In this document: one piece after another, positions 43,862 through 55,900 of the stretch | Numbering within the stretch: position 1 is the stretch's first letter | Layout of the letters: every line of letters starts with the position of its first letter | Source of the DNA: Doryteuthis pealeii | Lineage: Eukaryota; Mollusca; Cephalopoda; Myopsida; Loliginidae | DNA length: 64,000 nt | Assembly: GCA_023376005.1 (NCBI GenBank) | Contig: CM042142.1 | Coordinates: 55,149,729 to 55,213,728, forward strand | Direction of reading: 5' to 3' | Position numbers and translations under genes: made by a program | Notes under the pieces: model-generated | The model's database searches: none | Told to the model about the DNA's origin: nothing | What the model saw: only the letters and a program-made list of their open reading frames with translations

Positions 43862-44095
43862 GTATTTACCAACCCCTCCACATGAGTAGGGTGTAAAACA
43901 AGGTCAATTTTTCAAAGCAGAGTTTAACAAGTTCAAATTCAGTTTTCATTCTCCTAGACCAGTTACCATACCAAGGTTAAATAGCCCAGTCTACCCCATT
44001 TACCCATAGCTGTATTTATACCTTTCCCATAACTGGAGGGAGAACTGTTGGATGCATACCTTTCCCAAGTTTGTTAGTGCTATGTATACATATAT
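43862..44095 (-). mobile_element. SINE C copy
   Basis: 'caacccctccacatgagtag', 'acaaggtcaatttttc', 'tcctagaccagttacc', 'tacccatagctg' and 'gcatacctttcccaa' are the complement of the SINE C body, in order. The head is lost. Confidence 0.8.
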
Positions 44096-44159
44096 GCTAT
44101 GCCTATAGACAACTACACATATGCATTATTGCACCTAAATATCAGTTTTTAATTTAATT

Positions 44160-44540
44160 TTATATTCTCAGTGAGTATTAGATAACCATGAATTTCTGTG
44201 ACTGTTTTTTTTTTATTTGATTTTGATGGGGAGCCTGTGTCTGTCTATAACCAAAATTACGTCACCATAAATGTCACAATTCCCTTAGTTGTTTGCAGTA
44301 TATTCTCAATGAGTATTAGATAATCATGAATTTCTGTGATTATATCTTTATTTGATTTTGATGGAGACCAAGTTTCTGTCTATAACCAAAATTACACCAC
44401 TACCAATGTCACAATTCCCTGAGTTGTTTGCGGTATGTTCTTAATGAGTATTAGATAATCAGGAATTTCTGTGACTATTTTTATGTTATTTTGATGGGGA
44501 GCATGTATCTGACTATAATCAAAATTATGAATTGAATATC
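44160..44540. repeat. Three-copy ~125-bp tandem repeat related to element T terminus
   Basis: Units start near 44,167, 44,293 and 44,432 with 'tctcaatgagtattagataa', followed by 'tttctgtgactg', 'gatggggagc', 'ctgtctataaccaaaatta' and 'gtcacaattccct'. The 'ggaga...ctgtctataac...gtcacaat' part is the same as the T terminal segment at 8,035, 20,340, 2,450 and 49,070. Confidence 0.75.
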
Positions 44541-44650
44541 CAATCAGAGATAAATGATCAACAAGTCTTTAGATATGTTTTAGTTAAAGTCAATATTTAC
44601 GGCACCCAAAAAAGCTGTAGTCATTTGCATTTTTCGTGGGTGCCCTCAGA

Positions 44651-44888
44651 ACAAAGTTGGAAGAGTGGCCTACTATCAATATAAGTAAAACAGATAGGGT
44701 GTATATCCCCTTTTTTGCTAGCAGAAGATCAGGGAGATTGATTTTACTGAGGCAGAATTCAATAGCTACCATCATCTTCCCACTTTATCACACGGATCAG
44801 ATTACCCATGCATTGAGTTAGTGAGGGCCAGTATCGAACATGGAAACTTGTGATTTCTAGGTGGATACTCTACCGATTGTGCTTAACC
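44651..44888 (-). mobile_element. SINE B copy (decayed)
   Basis: The body ('gagtggcctactatcaat', 'gatcagggagattg', 'gccagtatcgaacatgg') is clear; the head at the right end is degraded ('cgattgtgcttaacc'). Confidence 0.75.
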
Positions 44889-45024
44889 ATATATCTCTAA
44901 TTGGTAATTTAAATTAACTCTCACTACTAAGCAAATAAGCAATGATCATTTCTCTGGAAATTTGATCTCTCAGTGACCGTAAAATACATTGCTATGTACT
45001 TAATAGTTTAAAAACACCAGTCCC

Positions 45025-45162
45025 CGCATCAGCTGTCAGTGGGCGAGGGGATAAGATATCGGACTACCATGCGGTCAGTCTGAGTTCAACCCTACCCAAG
45101 GATAGCTATGTCTAGCCAGACTGAAGAGGCGTGAAATGCCAAAACACGTGTCTGTTGATGAC

Positions 45163-45165
<3 letters not shown>
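45025..45165 (+). mobile_element. tRNA-like SINE with degenerate hammerhead
   Basis: A-box-like 'gtgggcgaggggataaga' at 45,038 and B-box-like 'tctgagttcaaccctacc' at 45,079 precede a hammerhead-like motif (45,116-45,157). It ends in 'gatgacttattaa' and (TA)n, the same end as the element at 38,708. Confidence 0.6.
45116..45157 (+). ncRNA. Degenerate hammerhead
   Basis: CUGAAGA (45,121-45,127), helix II GGC..GCC, then AAAA in place of GAAA, CACGUGUC with cleavage triplet GUC. Helix I pairs only partly. The G12 change should inactivate it. Confidence 0.5.
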
Positions 45166-45194
<29 letters not shown>

Positions 45195-45388
45195 TGTTAG
45201 TCTTTTGTTAGTATTGGAGAAATGAGAATAAAGTGCTCGATTACTTTTGTAAGAGCTGTATTTAATTATTAGAGTGTACAATACATTTAAGGTGCAATTG
45301 TTACCATTGGTTTCTATTGGACATTCAAGTATTTTTTGATGAAGGGTAGTAGCAAGCATTCTACCTAGAAACCAATGGTAACAATTGC

Positions 45389-45433
<45 letters not shown>

Positions 45434-45487
45434 GAGTATATAACCAGGGACCTTGTGATTCTAGGCGGTGCTCTACCAACTGAGCTA
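45195..45487. mobile_element. Foldback remnant and SINE B head
   Basis: 45,290-45,321 and 45,362-45,392 are inverted ('ggtgcaattgttaccattgg'). The + strand between has UUGAUGA, a five-pair helix II and GAAA, so it resembles a hammerhead with the essential first C changed and no helix I. (TA)n flanks it at 45,168-45,194 and 45,392-45,430. 45,447-45,487 is a SINE B head fragment (-). Confidence 0.55.
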
Positions 45488-45489
45488 AT

Positions 45490-46420
45490 AATTTTACTAT
45501 AGAAATGCATTGAAAATCAGAAAGAAAGGTATTGTCAGTGGTCAGGAATTAATACCAGTATTACGGATAGAATAGGGCTATTATATGTATAATGTAAATA
45601 TATTGATAATGATTTTACTTAAAATGTGTCAAGAGAGAGAATATTTTTGGATTACAATGGACTGGTTGGTGCTAATATTTTTGAGTGGGGTGGTGATACA
45701 TTTATTTTTATGATAAAAGATACAATCAACTTTGATTCAGAGCTTTTCCTACTGATGCTTTTGTTGTTGCCTCATTGAAGAAGGTATCTATAAATTTACA
45801 TTACAAAATATTTTCTAACATTGACTAATAAAAATATGGTGTCGCTTGAGTTAAGGGGTGAAGAATTCATGACATTTCTGGAGTTAGCTCCTTTGATTCA
45901 TCATTCTCTGAGGGAGAGATGAACAATCAAGAAAGTTACTAATTAAATTGCAAGATTAGAGACTAACCATTCAGGAGCAGAAATGATTGGATGAAAAACA
46001 AAAAAAACAACAACAAAAAATAAACCTTTAGTACACCCCCAAGGAAATTGATTTATACACAAGTTTATCAAGGTTGTTTTTAAAAGGTATTGCTTTTTAT
46101 AACTTTTTATTGATGAAACAACACTGATACTATAGGAAGCTCAGGTGATGAGTTATGTTTTGTTTTTAATGATTCTATGATATTCACCCGTAAAGGCAAC
46201 CTGTTTTACAGAAACCAAAATGTTTTATCTTCAATTTGAATAAGTTCTAAGTGCACACAAAACTTAATCACTAATTCTGATATACCAAAATGATGTTTTT
46301 GTGATCTCTTATTTTTCCTTTTTTAATTTGTCCCCAGATTTTTTATTTAATCAATTACTTAACTGCTTTGAAATAAACATTATTTGCAAAAAAGATTTGT
46401 CTTGCAGTGGATTTAGTCAA
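45490..46420. other. Unique AT-rich stretch
   Basis: No repeat family or coding region recognised. Confidence 0.5.
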
Positions 46421-46424
46421 CAGT

Positions 46425-46473
46425 TTGGTTTGCTTTTGTTTAATGACATAAACCCATTGGGTTATTTAATGCC

Positions 46474-46557
<84 letters not shown>

Positions 46558-47200
46558 TGTCTGTCTGTGTGTGTGTGTGTGATTTATATATAAATAGTTT
46601 GTTTTTACATTATTTTTTTATTGTGAGACAATAGTTAGTAATCAATTTTGCTTTAAAGGTTTATTTTTGTAGAACTGATTTTTTAAATCTATTTAACCCA
46701 TATATGGAACCCTAACAGGTACTACCACTCTGGATAAATGTGGCCCTGGGAGTAATGGTAAAGGGATATTCAACCCTCCTCAGAGAACAAAAATTGGAAC
46801 TTCACCACTAGATGCAGTTTAACATCATACCCAGGACACTAAGACCTTCAGCAACCACATTCTAGCACATATATGATTAAAAAAAGGTTAGTGGTTTGCC
46901 ATAAGAACAATAGGGTAGGGATAAATATAGGTGGTAGAGCTTGATGTGAACAGCCGATTGATCGGAGGGGGCTTGAGAAACCCCCTTCGATCACTCAGAT
47001 GAGGTTGACCAGCCATCAAGCCCAAGTAAGGGTCAAAGTGGAGTGTTGCATGTCATGGACTGCTCATCTACCAGGATTCCATTCTTAAGCATCACGGGTT
47101 ACCACCCACAACGGGTGGCCATGGGGGGGGGAGGTGTTTACCCCTTTGCTGAGATTTGTGTATTCTATAGCCATCCTCAGATGGCTTATTTTGTGATAAT
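46425..47200 (-). mobile_element. Family A retroposon, long copy with internal microsatellite
   Basis: From the tail side 'ggtttgcttttgtttaatga' through (TA)n(GT)n(CTGT)n at 46,478-46,580, then 'gaaccctaacaggtactacc', 'cattctagcacatatatg', 'gagcttgatgtgaacagcc', 'gttgcatgtcatggactgct' and 'aagcatcacgggttaccacc'. It is one of the two longest A copies, comparable to 62,590-63,335. Confidence 0.8.
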
Positions 47201-48039
47201 TTAAAAGGATATCTGAACAGGGCCCGGGGTTTCTGTGGTCTGAGCATTGTGTTTATATACAATAAAGATAAGGACATCAGTCTGAAATATCAAAATTATT
47301 CATATCAAGCCTGATTTCATAAATACATATATGTTTAAGGGAAAACATAGTTGATAAAAAAAATGCAATGTTGATTTGTCTTGTAGTAAATTTAGTTAGC
47401 TTCTTTTTTTAAAATGATGTTGCAGATGCTAGACGATATTGTCAGAATATTGTTGTCATAGCAATACTCTAAATCTGAATCTTGAATTTTCCAACTATAA
47501 ATCCTTTCCTGCTGGAATTTTGTTAGACAAGATTTTTCAATTCTTGCACATGATTGGTCCAAATAAATTTCCTCTCCTTTGTCCCCACCCCCTACCTCCG
47601 TATCATTTCAGTTATGTACCCTCTGGCCTTCCTCAGGTGTCTCTTGTGTTCTGAAAATATTCCAAGAGAGCATGCACATCCCATTATGTTCTAAGGATTG
47701 TGCCGAACATGTGATCACCCACTGAACTTTGCATGTGTTATCAACTCTCAGGCAATACTTATGGAATCCCTAAGAGATGAACTATGGATTTTAAAAGAGA
47801 CTGTTCATTAAATAACAATGAACATAAATTGTTATTTTAACTCTTTCTTCATCTCTTCTTTGGCAAACTTGGTAATATTCCCCATTGACCATAATCCATA
47901 TTAACCCAATGAAATCTAGAGAAATATGCCACAAAATCCTATGATTTGTGACAATAAGTAGAATGTGACACAAGATCAATTATTGTAAGTATATATGTTG
48001 AAAAATAGAAGGAAAGAAAATGTATGGAAAAAAAAAAAA

Positions 48040-48190
48040 TTTATTGGAATGCTGACATGTTTCGACCAAGAGTTTGTCCTTGTATACATTGTATTCTATT
48101 TATTATTTTAAATACAAAATAAAATAAAGAAAACAGAAAATTTAAGTATACAAAAAAGCGGTCATCTTCAGGGTAAGATATTTACATGTT
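48040..48190 (-). ncRNA. Possible hammerhead with very long helix II loop
   Basis: On the minus strand CUGAAGA (about 48,168) followed by GACC is separated by about 105 nt from GGUC, GAAA, ACAUGU and C (about 48,050). GACC/GGUC could close helix II, and a GUAUAC palindrome near each end of the loop could extend it. Helix I does not obviously pair, so this is tentative. Confidence 0.3.
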
Positions 48191-48249
48191 TGAAAATAAA
48201 ATATAATATATATGTATATATATCATTATTATCAATATATATGTCTCAA

Positions 48250-48675
48250 TATCATTATCATCTCCATAAATCCACAAGGTTTCCTCACATATATTTGTTC
48301 ATATCAGACCTCCATTTCATATAGACACAAAGTCAACAGCACTTAGTAACAGTTTCTCACCTCTGTGATCAAATCAAGCATCATTGACTGTGTCTAGAGC
48401 ACCCACCTAGGAATCGCAAGGTTCCTGATATTTGAAGTGAGCACACAAATCGCAAGGTTCCTGGTTTGATACCAGTCCTCACCAATTCAAAAATATGAGC
48501 AGCACAGTTTGGTCAATCTGATCTGTACGGAAAAGTAGGGAGCTGACGGTAGGTGTGTTGCTCCACCTAAGCAAAAACAATCTCCCTGGTCTAGCACTAG
48601 TGAAAAGTAAATAGACTCCCTCACTCTCCAGCTGTTACTGACATTAGTCCGCTCTGCCAACTTTACTTTATGCTA
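48250..48675 (+). mobile_element. Family J segment and SINE B with internal duplication
   Basis: 48,250-48,385 ('ataaatccacaaggtttcc', 'agacctccatttcatatag', 'gtcaacagcactt') recurs at 61,977-62,062 and 62,355-62,480. 48,385-48,675 is a SINE B in which 'aatcgcaaggttcctg' occurs twice (48,412 and 48,450), a duplication around the B box. Confidence 0.7.
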
Positions 48676-49054
48676 TTTTAACTTATATCTACATATACTC
48701 TATCACTGATACTAAGCACTCTTTATATATAAATCTACCAAACTACATTATATAAAACTAGCAAAATAAAAAAAATAGATTTTTGAAACACATTGCCTAA
48801 GAGGTGGGAGTAAAAAATTCAATGTCTGCGAGTTTGTACCCTAAGTAAGTAAAATCATCAAATTCATTAAAGGATTAAAAAAAAAACAATTTGAAATGTA
48901 AACTTTAAATATATATCAAAATAAAACAAACTATATATAGATATATAATACCAGTCATGTATTTATTAAAACTTGTTTTAAAAAAAATGAGGACTGTCTA
49001 ATGTTGCATGTTCAAATTTTGAGTGTATTTATTCTATGTTATGACGATTTTGGG

Positions 49055-49335
49055 TAATGTGACGTAAGCAGTGACGTAGTTTTTGTTACAGACAAAAACC
49101 GGAAGCGAATCTCCATTATTAATTGATGATGTTCATCCATTGGTATTAATGATAACAATATTTTCAAGTGGAATTTAACAGGTTTGAATTCAGTTTTCCT
49201 TCCCCAAGACTAATTGTCATACCAACACTAGAGAGCCTAGTCTGCCTTACTATTTACCCAAAGCTAGAGGAAGAATACTTGAATCCATACCTTTTGCAAG
49301 CGTATTAGCACTATGTGAAATGCTGAGTGATTGAA
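49055..49335 (-). mobile_element. Element T terminal segment and SINE C fragment
   Basis: 49,058-49,122 has 'gacgtaagcagtgacgtag' and 'agcgaatctccattatta', the T end. 49,165-49,335 is a SINE C body on the minus strand ('tttgaattcagttttcctt', 'atttacccaaagctagagg'). Confidence 0.65.
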
Positions 49336-49749
49336 TCTTGAATTTATTTTTTTAAATTTACGCACACAGCTGGGTAAGAAAATAATGCAATGATATCTAC
49401 ATTGGATCAAGCAATTTGAAAAAAAAAAAAAATATGAATCTAGTCTCAATTCTTTTTCAACAAAATATTTTGCAAGTGCAGTACCCGCCAAACTCACCAG
49501 ACACTTAGCTCTTAAAGTGTATCTTTATCATTTTCATGAAAATTAATCTCAAGAGTAAAATTTGAGGATGTGAAAAACATTGAAATAGAAAGACTGGCAC
49601 AGCTTTACTACATATCAAAAGAGGAGTTTTCAGAAGTGCTCTGACCAATTATGAAAATTTCCTTTAAAAATCAAATAAATAATGACTAAAGTATATGTCA
49701 AAAAAAAGGAAAACGCGAATTTAAGCGTATATGAAAATTTTATTTAAAA

Positions 49750-50520
49750 ATCACAATAAAAACTTGATTAAAGATGACGTGTCTATTAAAGATATGTCCC
49801 ACATCTTAACCCGAAAACCTTGGGACTCTAAGGCGCCAGATTCCAGTGCCCTTCTGCTACGTCATCGATCCCCACTGTTAACGAGAAAACAGTCAGTGGT
49901 CGGTTCGGCTTAAACCTGTAAGGACCTGAATGAGTTAACTCCCTCAGACTGAATTGGTAAATAAGTTGCCACTCGCTTCCAGGAGCAAACCTTGAAATTC
50001 GACAAATTCAACTTGAAAGAATTATACTACAGAAATCATCTCAACTCAATTAGGGTTTGCAACTCAAAGACAGCTTCCCTAAAAGCAACCTCTAAAATTC
50101 ATCACCAACAAAACATACGAAATTTCAACCTGCCTCTGCCGATAGGTTGGCGGGTCATTCTTCACTTCAAAGAACTTTGTTAACCGGACTCTGAGTTAAG
50201 TTCTCCGCAAATCACACCAAAATTTGCAAAAACTATCCTTAAATCTATCTTTCCCCTTTTTTTTGTTTATACATATTAAATTTGTTGTTAAATATACTTG
50301 TCTTGTCTTTTCATTCAGTGTCCGAACTTGAAAGTTGCGGTAATTCCCCCCACAAGTGAGAGTTAATCCTTTTACAGTTTTAATTCCCAAATATTGCAAC
50401 TTTTGTTTGTAACGTTCGGATACCTGTTTGAGAAGATAAGCGCAGCATTTTGTTAACTTGTCTGAGAGATAGTTGTTAGTTTTGTTAGAAATTAACTGGG
50501 AAGTCCCTTTAAACGCTAAA
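49750..50520 (+). other. Low-repeat leader upstream of the ORF at 50,521
   Basis: About 770 bp that match nothing else in the window and are less AT-rich in places (49,800-49,950). It could be the LTR and leader of a retroelement ('tgtaaggacc' at 49,917 and 'ccccccaca' at 50,347-50,355 would serve as TG...CA ends), but no second LTR copy is present to confirm it. Confidence 0.3.
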
Positions 50521-51500
50521 ATGGAAGAAATTAGAATTCTGGTCGGTACTCGAAATAGTGCATGTCGACGCGTTTCACACATGCTATCGTTTATTGCGAG
50601 TAAACGCGGACTGACTGAACGACTTTTCGAGAAACTAGTATCAGAGGTAAATGACTGGATAGAAGAGGCCCTTAGATTAAATAAAAAAATTACATATCTT
50701 AAAAATATTAAAATAGAATGTGGTCTAGAAGATGACAGGTTCTGTGAAAGTCACTTCTTATTTACGACCACAAATAAAATAAAATCAATTAGAACTAGCC
50801 TGCAGCATAAGGTCGCAGATAGTTCTGCTAACGAAATAAAAATTAAACCGAGTACTTCGGACGAAATAAAAATTAAACCGAGTACGTCGGACGAAATAAA
50901 AATTGAAAAATATAGAAGTTACCTCTTCTAACGAAATAGAAATTTTAGAAGTTACTCTTCTAACGAAATAGAAATTTTAGAAGTTACCTCTTCTAACGAA
51001 TAGAAATTTTAGAAGTTAGACCTCTTCTAACGAAATAGAAATTTTAGAAGTTACCTCTTCTAACGAAATAGAAATTTTAGAAGTACCTCTTCTAACGAAA
51101 TAGAAATTTTAGAAGAAGTTACCTCTTCTAACGAAATTGAAATTTTAGAAGTTGAAGAGAAGTTACCTCTTCTAACGAAATTGAAATTTTAGAAGTTACC
51201 TCTTCTAAAGAAATTGAAATTTTAAGAAGTTTTTCTAAAGAAATTGAATTTTGGAAGATAGTTCTTCCAAAGAAATTGAAATTTTGGAAGATAGTTCTTC
51301 CAAAGAAATTGAAATTTTGGAAGATAGTTCAAAGAAATTGAAATTTTGGAAGATAGTTCTTCCAAAGAAATTGAAATTTTGGAGATAGTTCTTCCAAAGA
51401 AATTAAAATTTGGAAGATAGTTCTTCCAAAGAAATTAAAATTTTGGAAGATAGTTCTTCCGAAGAAATTAAAATTAAAAATAGTAACTCTAACGTTACTA
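50521..51500 (+). pseudogene. Broken coding region with N-terminal domain and 11-codon repeat array
   Basis: From ATG 50,521 an open frame of 136 codons ends at a frameshift-induced stop (50,931). The first ~100 residues look like real protein: basic, helical, with Arg-Arg and Leu/Ile heptads, ending in an acidic stretch. From about residue 103 it becomes an 11-residue repeat, NEIKIKPSTSD, of which about two and a half units are in frame. After the frameshift the DNA still shows 33-bp units encoding NEIEILEVTSS and then KEIEILEDSSS-type units down to about 51,480, broken by many small indels. I do not recognise the family; a gag-like protein of an LTR element is one possibility, a lineage-specific gene another. 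Not functional as it stands. Confidence 0.5.
50818..51485 (+). repeat. Coding-derived 33-bp minisatellite
   Basis: About 18-20 units of 33 bp in three successive types: with 'attaaaccgagtac' (50,830-50,900), with 'attttagaagttacctctt' (50,925-51,230) and with 'attttggaagatagttctt' (51,240-51,460). Unit lengths other than multiples of three (29-39 bp) mark indels. Confidence 0.85.
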
Positions 51501-52770
51501 AGTTTTAAAAAATTATCTTTCTGGCAGATTTGCTCAGATATTAAAAATTAAAATACCTACGATAACAGAAATTAAAGTTGAGGGTACTTCTCTCAAAATT
51601 AAAATAGTAATTTTAACATTACTAAACAAATTAAAATGAAAAAGTTGGCTCTAGAGCCAGTTGAAATTCTAAATTGGAAAAAAAGAAAAAAAATGTATAA
51701 ACCTTGCTTACTTACGACCCCTAAATTTGGTCTAGGATCATTCTGGAAATTTTGAAGGTTAAACTAACTGAGGTTAAAATTAGAAATTAAAAAATGTGCT
51801 TAGTCATGAGCATAACTTTGAAATACGAAATTGAAATTTATCTTACCTACACACAATGTTGGTTAAGATATCTAAAAATTTAAAATACCTTGTTTGAAAT
51901 ACCTTATTTAAATTATCTTTCTGACATATTTGTTCTGTCGGATATCTAAAAATTTGAAATACCTTGTTTGAAATACCTTATTTAAATTATCTTTCTGACA
52001 TATTTGTTCTGTCGGATATCTAAAAATTTGAAATACCTTGTTTGAAATGCCTTATTAAAATTATCTTTCTGTCATATTTGTTCAGTAAGATATCTAAAAC
52101 TTTGAAATACGAAATTGAAATTTATCTTACCTACACACAATGTTGGTTAAGATATCTAAAAATTTAAAATACCTTGTTTGAAATACCTTATTAAATTATC
52201 TTTCTGACATATTTGTTCTGTCGGATATCTAAAAATTTGAAATACCTTGTTTGAAATGCCTTATTAAAATTATCTTTCTGTCATATTTGTTCAGTAAGAT
52301 ATCTAAAACTTTGAAATACGAAATTGAAATTTATCTTACCTACACACAATGTTGGTTAAGATATCTAAGAAATTTGAAGTACCTTATTAAAACTATCCTT
52401 CTGGCAAACTTAGTTGGATAGCTAAAAATTAGAAATTTAAAAAAATGCTTAGTCATGAGCTTAACTTTGAAATGCGAAATTAAAAATTCTTACCTACATA
52501 CAATGTTGGTTGAGATATCTAAAAAATTAAAAACTAAAAATATCTTTCCGACAAATTGGTCAGATATTAAAATTTAAAACACCTCGTTAAACTTGTCTTT
52601 CTGACAGACGTAGTCAGTCGGATAGCTAAAGACCTAAAAATTAAAAAATTATCCCAAGTCATTGAAATTAAAAATTATCTTCCCAACATACAATGTTGGT
52701 TAAAATATTAAAAAATGAAAAATAAAAATTATCTTTCTGACGAATTGAGTTGGTTGGATAGCAAAAAATT
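51500..52770. repeat. Complex AT-rich tandem repeats with higher-order order
   Basis: A 74-bp unit ('gatatctaaaaatttgaaat', 'accttgtttgaaat', 'ttatctttctgacatatttg', 'ttctgtcg') is repeated between 51,860 and 52,300. Together with a second type ('cctacacacaatgttggtta' at 51,846, 52,130 and 52,339) it makes blocks of 284 and 209 bp that differ by one 74-bp unit. Flanks (51,500-51,800 and 52,400-52,760) are more diverged members. Confidence 0.8.
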
Positions 52771-52774
52771 AAAT

Positions 52775-52995
52775 GGGGGTGCATGGTGTAATGGTTAGAG
52801 TCATCAGAAATGTACTCATTGACTCAAGTTCAAATTCTGGACAAGGCTGTTTGCATTTCACATAACACAAATACCCTTGGGAAAGGTATGCATCCAACTA
52901 CTCTCCCTCCAGCTATGTGTTAATATTAGGACCGACTGGGCTCTTTAGCCTTGGCTAGGTAACCAGTCTGTGAGAAGGAAAACTCTGAATGTGTT
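52775..52995 (+). mobile_element. SINE C with intact-looking head
   Basis: A box 'gcatggtgtaatggttagag', B box 'caagttcaaattctgg', then the body to 'ccagtctgtgagaaggaaaa' and 'ctctgaatgtg'. It ends exactly where the 80-bp satellite starts ('tactttttgaacac'), so the array either was joined to the SINE or grew from its flank. Confidence 0.85.
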
Positions 52996-55900
52996 ACTTT
53001 TTGAACACATTAATGCTCTAATAAAAATGTCATGGTTACATATATACAGATTTTAAATATAGCTTCAGTTTTGATACTTTTTGAACACGCTAATGCACTA
53101 ATAAAAAATGTCATGGTTACATATATACAGATTTTAAATATAGCTTCAGTTTTGATACTTTTTGAACACGCTAATGCTCTAATAAAACGTCATGGTTACA
53201 TATATACAGATTTTAAATATAGCTTCAGTTTTTGATACTTTTGAACACGCTAATGCTCTAATAAAAACGTCATGGTTACATATATACAGATTTTAAATAT
53301 AGCTTCAGTTTTGATACTTTTTGAACACGCTAATGCTCTAATAAAAAACGTCATGGTTACATATATACAGATTTTAAATATAGCTTCAGTTTTGATACTT
53401 TTTGAACACGCTAATGCTCTAATAAAAACGTCATGGTTACATATAAACAGATTTTTAAATATAGCTTCAGTTTTGATACTTTTGAACACAATGTTCTAAT
53501 AAAACGTCATGGTTACATATATACAGATTTAAATATAGCTTCAGTTTTGATACTTTTTGAACACGCTAATGCTCTAATAAAAACGTCATGGTTACATATA
53601 AACAGATTTTAAATATAGCTTCAGTTTTGATACTTTTTGAACACGCTAATGCTCTAATAAAAACGTCATGGTTACATATAAACAGATTTTAAATATAGCT
53701 TCAGTTTTGATACTTTTTGAACACGCTAATGCTCTAATAAAACGTCATGGTTACATATAAACAGATTTTAAATATAGCTTCAGTTTTGATACTTTTTGAA
53801 CACGCTAATGCTCTAATAAAATCATGGTTACATATAACAGATTTTAAATATAGCTTCAGTTTGATACTTTTTGAACACGCTAATGCTCTAATAAAAACGT
53901 CATGGTTACATATAAACAGATTTTAAATATAGCTTCAGTTTTGATACTTTTTGAACACGCTAATGCTTAATAAAAACGTCATGGTTACATATAAACAGAT
54001 TTTAAATATAGCTTCAGTTTTGATACTTTTTGAACACGCTAATGCTCTAATAAAAACGTCATGGTTACATATAAACAGATTTTAAATATAGCTTCAGTTT
54101 TGATACTTTTTGAACACGCTAATGCTCTAATAAAAACGTCATGGTTACATATAAACAGATTTAAATATAGCTTCAGTTTTGATACTTTTTGAACACGCTA
54201 ATGCTCTAATAAAAACGTCATGGTTACATATAAAGATTTTAATATAGCTTCAGTTTTGATACTTTTTTGAACACGCTAATGCTCTAATAAAAACGTCATG
54301 GTTACATATATACAGATTTTAAATATAGCTTCAGTTTTGATACTTTTTGAACACGCTAATGCTCTAATAAAAACGTCATGGTTACATATATACAGATTTT
54401 AAATATAGCTTCAGTTTTGATACTTTTGAACACGCTAATGCTCTAATAAAAACGTCATGGTTACATATAACAGATTTTAAATATAGCTTCAGTTTTGATA
54501 CTTTTTGAACACGCTAATGCTCTAATAAAAACGTCATGGTTACATATAAACAGATTTTAAATATAGCTTCAGTTTTGATACTTTTTGAACACGCTAATGC
54601 TCTAATAAAAACGTCATGGTTACATATAAAGATTTTAAATATAGCTTCAGTTTTGATACTTTTGAACACGCTAATGCTCTAATAAAAACGTCATGGTTAC
54701 ATATAAACAGATTTTAAATATAGCTTCAGTTTTGATACTTTTTGAACACGCTAATGCTCTAATAAAAACGTCATGGTTACATATAAACAGATTTTAAATA
54801 TAGCTTCAGTTTTGATACTTTTTGAACACGCTAATGCTCTAATAAAAACGTCATGGTTACATATAAACAGATTTTAAATATAGCTTCAGTTTTGATACTT
54901 TTTGAACACGCTAATGCTCTAATAAAAACGTCATGGTTACATATATACAGATTTTAAATATAGCTTCAGTTTTGATACTTTTTGAACACGCTAATGCTCT
55001 AATAAAAACGTCATGGTTACATATATACAGATTTTAATATAGCTTCAGTTTTGATACTTTTTGAACACGCTAATGCTCTAATAAAAACGTCATGGTTACA
55101 TATATACAGATTTTAAATATAGCTTCAGTTTTGATACTTTTGAACACGCTAATGCTCTAATAAAAACGTCATGGTTACATATATACAGATTTTAAATATA
55201 GCTTCAGTTTTGATACTTTTTGAACACGCTAATGCTCTAATAAAAACGTCATGGTTACATATATACAGATTTAAATATAGCTTCAGTTTTGATACTTTTT
55301 GAACACGCTAATGCTCTAATAAAAACGTCATGGTTACATATATACAGATTTTAAATATAGCTTCAGTTTTGATACTTTTTGAACACGCTAATGCTCTAAT
55401 AAAACGTCATGGTTACATATATACAGATTTTAAATATAGCTTCAGTTTTGATACTTTTTGAACACGCTAATGCTCTAATAAAAAGTCATGGTTACATATA
55501 TACAGATTTTAAATATAGCTTCAGTTTTGATACTTTTTGAACAATGTCTAATAAAAACGTCATGGTTACATATATACAGATTTTAAATATAGCTTCAGTT
55601 TTGATACTTTTGAACACGCTAATGCTCTAATAAAAACGTCATGGTTACATATATACAGATTTTAAATATAGCTTCAGTTTTGATACTTTTTGAACACAAT
55701 GTTCTAATAAAAACGTCATGGTTACATATATACAGATTTTAAATATAGCTTCAGTTTTGATACTTTTTGAACACGCTAATGCTCTAATAAAAACGTCATG
55801 GTTACATATACAGATTTTAAATATAGCTTCAGTTTTGATACTTTTTGAACACGCTAATGCTCTAATAAAAACGTCATGGTTACATATATACAGATTTTAA

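Noticed and set aside
53032..53499. Repeated peptide frames (MVTYIQILNIASVLILFEH...)
   Set aside because: The satellite unit is 80 bp, not a multiple of three; frames appear only where local indels happen to restore it.
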